From: Actinacidiphila yanglinensis
Lineage (GTDB): Bacteria; Actinomycetota; Actinomycetes; Streptomycetales; Streptomycetaceae
Assembly: GCF_900107965.1 (NCBI RefSeq)
Contig: NZ_FNVU01000012.1
Coordinates: 62,001-126,000, forward strand
DNA length: 64,000 bases
Direction: 5' to 3'
The position numbers were made by a program, and so were the translations under genes. Of the stretch, positions 58,346 through 64,000 are shown in pieces (position 1 is the first letter of the stretch; every line of letters starts with the position of its first letter). The notes beneath the pieces are model-generated. The model did not search any database and was not told where the DNA came from. It saw only the letters and a program-made list of their open reading frames with translations.

Positions 58346-58942
58346 TCACTCCTCCCCGGTGTCCCGGACGGACCGGTAGGTCAGCAGGGCGAGGCCGTCG
58401 CCGACCGTGCGGGTGCCGGTCAGGCGCAGGGACTTCACCGCGCCCGTCGCGCCGAACAGCCGGTCCCCGGCGCCGATCACGAGCGGGTAGGCCATCAGGC
58501 GCAGCTCGTCGACGAGGTCGTGCTCGATCAGGGTGTGCACGAGGCGCCCGCTGCCGTAGACGACGATGTCGCCCTCCACCCGCCCCCGCAGAGCGGCGAC
58601 TTCCTTCGGCACGTCGCCGCCGAGGACCGTGCAGCCCGCCCACGCGGGTTCGGCGAGCGCGGCGGAGGAGACGACGTACTTGGGCAGGTCCCGCAGGCGG
58701 TCCGCCCAGGCGCCGGTGCGGGTGGCCCAGCCGCGCTCGACGAACCACGCGTAGGTGCGCCGCCCCATCAGCAGCGCGCCGGCCCCGACGGCCTCCTCGT
58801 ACTCGTGCCGGGCCCACTCCTCGCGGTCCCTGCCCGCGAGCCGGGTGGACCAGTCGCCGCGGCCCAGGGCGTCGCCCGCGGCGGTCGGGAGCTGGACGAC
58901 CCCGTCGAGCGAGAGGTTCGAGCTGATGACGATCTTTCCCAT
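58346..58942 (-). CDS. RibD C-terminal/dihydrofolate reductase-like protein
   Basis: The 198-residue protein begins MGKIVISSNLSLDGVVQLPT, with GALLMGRRTYAWFVERGW, PKYVVSSAALAEPAW, GDIVVYGSGRLVHTLIEHDL and LMAYPLVIGAGDRLFG. It is a standard RibD_C/DHFR-fold reductase of the YyaP/YwjB type. GGAG six bases before the ATG supports the start. It is divergent from the ECF sigma factor gene. Role unknown; probably an NADPH-dependent reduction. Confidence 0.9.
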   Translation of the reverse strand: MGKIVISSNLSLDGVVQLPTAAGDALGRGDWSTRLAGRDREEWARHEYEEAVGAGALLMGRRTYAWFVERGWATRTGAWADRLRDLPKYVVSSAALAEPAWAGCTVLGGDVPKEVAALRGRVEGDIVVYGSGRLVHTLIEHDLVDELRLMAYPLVIGAGDRLFGATGAVKSLRLTGTRTVGDGLALLTYRSVRDTGEE

Positions 58943-59133
58943 GCCGGTTCTCCTTCGTCGGTTCGGCTGTCACTGGTGCCGACGCCGTGGATCCGCCGAA
59001 GGGGGCGCCGGACGACCGCCCCCTTTCCGGCTCGGAAGGCGTCCGTACGGGAAGGAAGCAGTACACGGCGCGGGAGCGCGGGAGAAAGGCGGCGGGAGTG
59101 GACGGTGGGGGAGTGCGAGCGGGAGGTGCACGG

Positions 59134-60165
59134 GTGGGGACGCGGCAGGCGGGAGCCGACCTGATCGGCAGGGCCCGGGCCGGGGACGACGAGGCGTTCC
59201 GGGCGCTGACCGAGCCGTACCGCCGCGAACTGCACGTCCACTGCTACCGGATGCTCGGGTCGTTCCAGGACGCCGAGGACGCCCTCCAGGACACGCTGCT
59301 GGCCGCGTGGCGCGGTCTGGCCGGGTTCGAGGGCCGCGCCTCGGTCCGCACCTGGCTCTACCGGATCGCGACCAACCGGTGCCTGAGCACGCTGCGTTCG
59401 GCCGCCCGGCGGCCGGCCAGGGAGTGGAACATCCCCGGAGTGGAACCGCCCGAGCCGACCGGGCTCGGCGAGGTCGTCTGGCTGGAGCCCTGTCCCGACG
59501 CCCTGCTCGAGGACGCCGCCCGGGTGCCGCTCGGCCCGGAGGCCCGCTACGAGCGGTCCGAGTCCGTCTCCCTGGCCTTCGTGACGGCGCTCCAGCTCCT
59601 GCCGCCCCGTCAGATCGCGGTGCTGATCCTGCGCGATGCCCTCGGATTCCCTGCCAGCGAGGTGGCCGCGATGCTGGACACGAGCGTGGAGTCGGTCAAG
59701 AGCGCCCTGAAGCGGGCGCGCGCCGGCCTCCGGCACCTCCGGACGGCGGACGAGGACCGCGAACCGCCGCCCGCCGCCGGGTCCCCCGCGGAGGAGGCGG
59801 TCGTCGCGCGGTTCGTCCGCGCCTACGAGTCCGCGGACATCGAGGCGCTGGTGGCCCTGCTGACCGACGACGTCTTCATGTCCATGCCCCCGCTGCCCCT
59901 GGAGTACGAGGGGCCCGACGCCGTGGCGGCCTTCTGCGCGACCCTGTTCGGTGCGGGCCGCAGGTTCAGTCTGGTGCCGACCCGCGCCAACGGCCAACCG
60001 GCCTTCGGCGCCTACCTGTGGGCGCCCACCGGCGTCCGGCACGGGACCGGCCTGTTCGCCCTCGCCCTCGCCGGGGACCGGATCCGCTCCCTGAGCCGTT
60101 TCGAGAGCGGCATGCTCGCCGCCTTCGGCCTGCCGCGCTCGCTGCCGGCCCTCGGTGAGCCGTAG
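59134..60165 (+). CDS. ECF sigma factor with C-terminal SnoaL-like domain
   Basis: The 343-residue protein has sigma region 2 (DDEAFRALTEPYRRELHVHC, GSFQDAEDALQDTLLAAWRG, TWLYRIATNRCLSTLRS) and region 4 (LQLLPPRQIAVLILRDALGF, MLDTSVESVKSALKRARAGL). An SnoaL/NTF2-like domain of about 120 residues follows (RFVRAYESADIEALVALLTD, DDVFMSMPPLPLEYEGP). Such tails replace a separate anti-sigma factor and tune activity, as in SigG/SigJ-type and ECF41-type proteins. GGAGG seven bases before the GTG fixes the start. No anti-sigma gene is adjacent. Confidence 0.92.
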   Translation: MGTRQAGADLIGRARAGDDEAFRALTEPYRRELHVHCYRMLGSFQDAEDALQDTLLAAWRGLAGFEGRASVRTWLYRIATNRCLSTLRSAARRPAREWNIPGVEPPEPTGLGEVVWLEPCPDALLEDAARVPLGPEARYERSESVSLAFVTALQLLPPRQIAVLILRDALGFPASEVAAMLDTSVESVKSALKRARAGLRHLRTADEDREPPPAAGSPAEEAVVARFVRAYESADIEALVALLTDDVFMSMPPLPLEYEGPDAVAAFCATLFGAGRRFSLVPTRANGQPAFGAYLWAPTGVRHGTGLFALALAGDRIRSLSRFESGMLAAFGLPRSLPALGEP

Positions 60166-60183
60166 ACGGGCGCGGAGCGCGGG

Positions 60184-60218
60184 CGGTGGCCCCCCGTCGC
60201 GTGGCCGGGGGGCCACCG
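60184..60218. terminator. Bidirectional hairpin between convergent genes
   Basis: CGGTGGCCCCCC and GGGGGGCCACCG form a perfect 12-bp stem with an 11-base loop between the sigma factor gene and the amidase gene. Confidence 0.85.
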
Positions 60219-60223
60219 GTCGC

Positions 60224-60886
60224 TCACATGCGGGAGGCGGTGTCGCTGCGCAGTTGCGGCAGCATCGCGTAGAGCTTGTCGCCCGGGCACTCGGTGTCGT
60301 TGAAGTCCCGGTGGCCGTAGATCTCGGTGGGGCTCAGGCCGTACTTGTAGCAGATGTACGAGCACAGGCTGACCAGGCTGGCGTAGAGGATCGATGGCGG
60401 GGTGACGCTGGTGTAGGTGCCGTTGTTCTCGATGCCGATGCCCTGGGTGTTCTGGCCGACCGTGTGGGCGCCGACCACCATGTCGGAGCCGGCCAGCAGG
60501 CGTTCCATGCTCCGGTGGCGGCCCTCCATGATGATGCCGGAGCGGCTGATGGTGAAGTGCTGGCCGGAGTCGATCCAGCCGTTGGTGTCCATGTGCAGGT
60601 CCTGGATCTCGTGCGCGATGGCGAACGAGCCGGAGGTGCCCGCGTCCGCGGTGTTGGCGAACGCGGTGTGGTGCACGATGATCTTGTTCGGGTTGTTCCC
60701 GGCCAGGCTGACCGGGGAGGAGGGCGGCCTGGCGTCCCATGCCGTGCAGTCGAAGATGTTGGGCTCGGGTACCGCTGCCTGCGCGGGCGTGGAGCCGATG
60801 ATCACGGCTCCGGCCCCGATACCGACACCGGCGGCCGAGGCGAGGAAGCGGCGGCGCGGCATCGGGGAGTGCTCTCGGTTCGGCAT
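60224..60886 (-). CDS. Tat-exported N-acetylmuramoyl-L-alanine amidase (PGRP type)
   Basis: The 220-residue protein has a twin-arginine signal (PRRRFLASAAGVGIGAGAVI, cleavage after AQA). The amidase_2/PGRP fold follows, with zinc ligands in IIVHHTAFAN, GAHTVGQNTQGIGIENNGTY and YGHRDFNDTECPGDKL (His and Cys). It cleaves the bond between muramic acid and L-alanine in peptidoglycan outside the membrane. GGAGAG precedes the ATG by four bases. Length is that of a single-domain enzyme with no wall-binding module. Confidence 0.93.
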   Translation of the reverse strand: MPNREHSPMPRRRFLASAAGVGIGAGAVIIGSTPAQAAVPEPNIFDCTAWDARPPSSPVSLAGNNPNKIIVHHTAFANTADAGTSGSFAIAHEIQDLHMDTNGWIDSGQHFTISRSGIIMEGRHRSMERLLAGSDMVVGAHTVGQNTQGIGIENNGTYTSVTPPSILYASLVSLCSYICYKYGLSPTEIYGHRDFNDTECPGDKLYAMLPQLRSDTASRM

Positions 60887-61031
60887 GTGGCTCTCCGTGT
60901 GGGGTGGGGGAGTGTCAACATCCGTCGCGGCGACTGGAGTTGAAACTTACTGCCACTCAACCCCCGGAGAACAGGGCCGTGATGAAAGTTTTTGCCGCGG
61001 GTCGGGGTGGTGCGGTGCCGCGGGGCGGCGG

Positions 61032-61892
61032 TCACCGCCTCCCGGCCTCGTCGACGTCCAGCCCGCGGTCGACGCCGTGCGGGATCACCTGCTGGCCGGA
61101 CTCCGGACGCAGCCGCTCCCCGTCGAGACGCACCTCGACCAGGTCGGCCTCGAAGGACACCATGCCGCCGATCCGGTCCACCTCCCGGTAGGCGTCCTGG
61201 TACGACCAGGCGGCGCGGCGCGCCTCGCCGACGTCGTAGTAGTCGCACAGGCCCTTGTAGGGGCAGAACGTCCGGCCCTCGACCGGAAGCAGCCGGGATT
61301 CGTCGACGTCGGCGCGCGGGACGTACCAGCGCGGCGCGAACCCGGACTCGAAGAGCACCAGGGGGTGCTCGGAGCGGGCGATCACGCTGTCGCCCCGGCG
61401 GACCTCCAGGACGCGGGAGGTGGAGCGGATGTCGATCCGGTGGTACTGGTCCGCGGCGTGCCCGAGGATGCGCTCGTCCTCCTCGAAGAAGGCGTCCATC
61501 GCGCGCCAGGCGAAGGCGATCCGCCCGCCCAGCTCGGCGGCGTGCCCGGGCAGCGCGGTGAACTCCCAGGCGGCGCGTTCGGCAGTGCGGTCGCCGGCGC
61601 GCACCGCGTACCAGGCGGTGTCGCCGAGGTCCTTGTGGTGAGTGACCTTGCCGCTCGGCACCAGCGTCCCTTCGACGATGTCCTCGCGGGGGAAGTAGGC
61701 GACCGGGTAGCGGCCCGGCTCGTGCAGCAGGAGCGCGTCCTCGCTGTCGGCGATCCAGTCGCCCGCGCACCGCACGCGCAGGCGGCGGCGCAGCCGCTCG
61801 GCGAACAGGAGCCGCTCGGGCAGCGGCTCCGGGGTGAGGAAGTGCCCGATCGCGCCGGGCGCGAGCGGGCCTTGCTGCCAGGACAGTCCCAT
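61032..61892 (-). CDS. Double DUF427 domain protein
   Basis: The 286-residue protein has two DUF427 copies. The first is around VRCAGDWIADSEDALLLHEP, VAYFPREDIVEGTLVPSG and DTAWYAVRAGDR; the second around VRRGDSVIARSEHPLVLFES, WYVPRADVDESRLLP and TFCPYKGLCDYYDVGEARRA. DUF427 is a small beta-sandwich of unknown biochemical role, common in actinomycetes. AAGGAG six bases before the ATG fixes the start. It is divergent from the MOSC-reductase gene, and the 173 bases between hold no clear operator. Confidence 0.88.
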   Translation of the reverse strand: MGLSWQQGPLAPGAIGHFLTPEPLPERLLFAERLRRRLRVRCAGDWIADSEDALLLHEPGRYPVAYFPREDIVEGTLVPSGKVTHHKDLGDTAWYAVRAGDRTAERAAWEFTALPGHAAELGGRIAFAWRAMDAFFEEDERILGHAADQYHRIDIRSTSRVLEVRRGDSVIARSEHPLVLFESGFAPRWYVPRADVDESRLLPVEGRTFCPYKGLCDYYDVGEARRAAWSYQDAYREVDRIGGMVSFEADLVEVRLDGERLRPESGQQVIPHGVDRGLDVDEAGRR

Positions 61893-62065
61893 GGCGGGCT
61901 CCTTCCGGTGGGAGGTGCGGGCTTCCTCCTCCAGGCTCCGTCCGCCGGCGGCCGCCGGCCACCGCACCGGAATCGCGGAGGCGCCGCGCCCGGCCTACCC
62001 TCGTCGTAGTGCGCCGATTGCCGCGCCACGACAGTTGCCCGCTCGGCCACCGCAGGAGGTCAGCA

Positions 62066-63826
62066 ATGGCGACCCTGCTGTCCGTCAACGTAGGAATGCC
62101 GAAGGACGTCTCCTGGCAGGGGAGGACCGTCCGCACCGGAGCCTGGAAGGCGCCCGTCGAGGGGCCCCGCATGGTCCGGAGGCTGAACGTCGAGGGAGAC
62201 GGCCAGGGCGACCTGGCCGGCCACGGCGGCGAGATCCGCGCGGTCCTCGTCTACCAGGCGCAGTCCCACCGCTACTGGGAGAAGCAGCTCGGCCGCGACG
62301 ACCTGTCCTTCGGGATCTTCGGGGAGAACTTCACCGTCGACGGCCTGCCCGACGACGAGGTGTGCATCGGCGACCGGTACCGCATCGGGGATGCCGAGTT
62401 CGAGGTCACCCAGCCCCGCGTCACCTGCTACCGGGTCGGCATGCGGCTGGGCGAGCCCACCATGGCCTCCCTCCTGGTCGCCCACCACCGCCCCGGCTTC
62501 TACCTGCGCGTCCTCACCGAGGGGCAGGTCCAGGCGGGAGACGAGATCACCCTCACCCGCCGGGGCCCGCAGGAACTCAGCGTCGCCGAGACCGACGCGC
62601 TGCTCTACCTGCCCGACCGCGACCCGGACAAGCTGCGCAGGGCACTGGACATCCCCGCGCTCAGCCCCGGCTGGCAGCAGTCCTTCCGCGAGCTGGTCGA
62701 CGCCCAGCAGCCCCAGCAGGAGCCGGGATGGCCGGGCGAACGCGCCGGCTGCCGGCAGACCGGGGAGGCCGCGGGCTGGCCCGGCTTCAAGAGCATGCGG
62801 GTGGCGCGCATCGTGCCCGAGACGCCCACCATCTCCTCGGTCTACCTCGACACGGCCGACGGCTCACCGCTGTCCGAGGCCCGCGCCGGCCAGTACCTCT
62901 CGCTCCGCCTCCCGGTCGGTGACGCCGCGCCCTCGGTGCGCAGCTACTCCCTGTCGTCCGCGCCCGGGGCAGGCACCTACCGCATCAGCGTCAAGCACGA
63001 GCCGCACGGCAAGGTCAGCGGCTACATCCACGCCACCCTCCGGACCGGGGACCTGGTGGACGTCGCCAGCCCCCGCGGGACGTTCGTCCTCCAGGAGGGC
63101 ACCCGGCCGGTCGTGCTGCTGTCCGCGGGGATCGGCGCCACCCCGGTGCTCGCCATGCTCCACCGGCTCGCCGACCGCCGGGACCCGCGCCCGGTCTGGT
63201 GGATCCACACGACCCACGACCGCGCCCACCATGTGTTCGCGGGGGAGAGCCGTGCCCTGCTGGAGCGGCTCCCGCATGCCCGCGCGCACGTCTACTACAC
63301 CTCCGAGGACCCGCGTGGCGGAGAGGAGCACGCCACCCGTGGCCGCCCGACCGCCCGATCACTGGCGGCCCTGGGCATCGACACTGACGCGGACGCCTAC
63401 CTCTGCGGGCCGACCGCCTTCATGGACGCACTCGGCGGGCTGCTGCGCGACCACGGCCTGGCCGCTGAGCGCATCCACACCGAGCAGTTCAGCGCCCTGT
63501 CCGCGATCAACCCGGGCGTCACCTCGGGCACGGCGGCCCGCCCGCACCAACCGCCCGGTCCCGAGGGCACCGGCCCCCGCATCACCTTCGCCCGCAGCGG
63601 CATCTCCACGCCGTGGTCGCCCGCGCACGCGTCCCTCCTCGAACTCGCCGAGGCCTGCGACGTCCCCACCCGCTGGTCCTGCCGTACCGGGGTCTGCCAC
63701 ACTTGCGTCACCCCTCTCGTGGAGGGCGACCTCACCTACACCACCCCACCGCTCGAACCGCCCGAGGCCGGCAGCGCGCTCATCTGCTGCAGCACTCCGG
63801 TCACCGAGGTCGTCCTGGACCTGTGA
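62066..63826 (+). CDS. MOSC domain - ferredoxin reductase-type oxidoreductase fusion
   Basis: The 586-residue protein has an N-terminal YiiM-like MOSC domain (MATLLSVNVGMPKDVSWQGR, GDLAGHGGEIRAVLVY, GIFGENFTVDGL, QPRVTCYRVGMRL with a conserved Cys). A flavin reductase domain follows (FAD motif RSYSLSS, nucleotide motif GIGATPVLAML) and then a plant-type 2Fe-2S domain with CRTGVCHTC plus a fourth Cys about 40 residues on. It can move electrons from NAD(P)H through FAD and the cluster to the MOSC part, which in mARC/YiiM relatives holds molybdenum cofactor and reduces N-hydroxylated compounds. AGGAGG six bases before the ATG fixes the start. Confidence 0.9.
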   Translation: MATLLSVNVGMPKDVSWQGRTVRTGAWKAPVEGPRMVRRLNVEGDGQGDLAGHGGEIRAVLVYQAQSHRYWEKQLGRDDLSFGIFGENFTVDGLPDDEVCIGDRYRIGDAEFEVTQPRVTCYRVGMRLGEPTMASLLVAHHRPGFYLRVLTEGQVQAGDEITLTRRGPQELSVAETDALLYLPDRDPDKLRRALDIPALSPGWQQSFRELVDAQQPQQEPGWPGERAGCRQTGEAAGWPGFKSMRVARIVPETPTISSVYLDTADGSPLSEARAGQYLSLRLPVGDAAPSVRSYSLSSAPGAGTYRISVKHEPHGKVSGYIHATLRTGDLVDVASPRGTFVLQEGTRPVVLLSAGIGATPVLAMLHRLADRRDPRPVWWIHTTHDRAHHVFAGESRALLERLPHARAHVYYTSEDPRGGEEHATRGRPTARSLAALGIDTDADAYLCGPTAFMDALGGLLRDHGLAAERIHTEQFSALSAINPGVTSGTAARPHQPPGPEGTGPRITFARSGISTPWSPAHASLLELAEACDVPTRWSCRTGVCHTCVTPLVEGDLTYTTPPLEPPEAGSALICCSTPVTEVVLDL

Positions 63827-63846
63827 GCGGCGGGGACCCGCGCGCG

Positions 63847-64000
63847 TCAGGCGAGGGGGAACTCGGTGCCGTGCTCCTCCTGCGGGCGCGGCCCGAAGAT
63901 GCGGCGCTCGGACACGGCGATGGCCACGTCGTTGATGCTCGCCTCGCGCCGCCGCATCAGGCCGTGCGCGTCGAACTCCCACAGCTCGTTGCCGTAGGAG
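63847..64000 (-). CDS. SnoaL/NTF2-like protein (DUF1348), 3' end only
   Basis: Only the last 50 codons are in the window. They read YGNELWEFDAHGLMRRREAS, then INDVAIAVSERRIFGPRPQE and a short tail. The WEFD..GLMRRREASINDV pattern is characteristic of DUF1348, small NTF2-like proteins of unknown function. The tail after INDV differs from the common ending and looks slightly extended. The start lies beyond the right edge. Confidence 0.8.
   Translation of the reverse strand, partial: SYGNELWEFDAHGLMRRREASINDVAIAVSERRIFGPRPQEEHGTEFPLA

Overview
The window is very GC-rich, with strong G/C preference at third codon positions, GTG and TTG starts, long convergent-gene hairpins and Tat signal peptides. 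It also carries an iron box, a GAACN4GTTC-type SOS box and a full set of Streptomyces-type families. It is almost certainly chromosomal DNA of a Streptomyces or close relative (inference; no rRNA or other species marker is present, and I saw no tRNA).

Layout. 1-2.1 kb: a siderophore-type iron ABC operon (ATPase, lipoprotein, permease running off the edge) behind an iron-regulator box. 2.1-6.8 kb: the mutasome pair, an ImuB-like Y-family protein coupled to error-prone polymerase DnaE2 under an SOS box. 7-18.8 kb: scattered single genes: a large secreted subtilase, a LuxR-type regulator divergent from a YbdK-type carboxylate-amine ligase, a serine hydrolase, TrmO, two exporters, an alpha/beta hydrolase and an EF-hand protein. 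20-22.2 kb: a NimT/NimR-like exporter and regulator pair. 22.2-27.3 kb: an accessory-looking stretch with an IS5-type transposase remnant, two very small putative peptide genes, orphan hypotheticals and three decayed tandem repeats of about 115 bp.

27.3-41 kb: secreted carbohydrate-active proteins (a Tat-exported beta-helix protein, a GH76 enzyme and a GH43 enzyme) flank a compact mutA-mutB-meaB operon for methylmalonyl-CoA mutase. The beta-helix and GH76 promoters share an identical 12-bp palindrome, GAGAGCGCTCTC, which suggests one LacI-family regulon. An SRAP protein and a RibD/DHFR-like reductase sit between.

41.1-46 kb: a two-gene RNA-repair operon. One gene encodes an RNA ligase fused to a polynucleotide kinase. 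The other is a 997-residue polyprotein: an MJ1316/DUF504-type end-recognition domain, an EEP phosphatase/nuclease, a 2H phosphoesterase and a poly(A)-polymerase-like nucleotidyltransferase. Together they could trim, heal, tail and seal broken RNA. This is the most striking system in the window, although related RNA-repair polyproteins have been described in comparative genomics.

46.2-55.1 kb: a potassium-transport locus, kdpFABC, with two extra small ORFs (a 27-residue membrane peptide before kdpF and a His-rich 36-residue peptide between kdpB and kdpC). A split KdpD follows, then two KdpE-like response regulators, the first overlapping the kinase frame by about 300 bp. 55.2-64 kb: single genes: an HhH nuclease-like protein, an epoxide hydrolase, an alpha/beta hydrolase, a DHFR-like reductase, an ECF sigma factor with a SnoaL-like tail, a Tat-exported amidase, a double DUF427 protein, a MOSC-ferredoxin reductase fusion and the edge of a DUF1348 gene.
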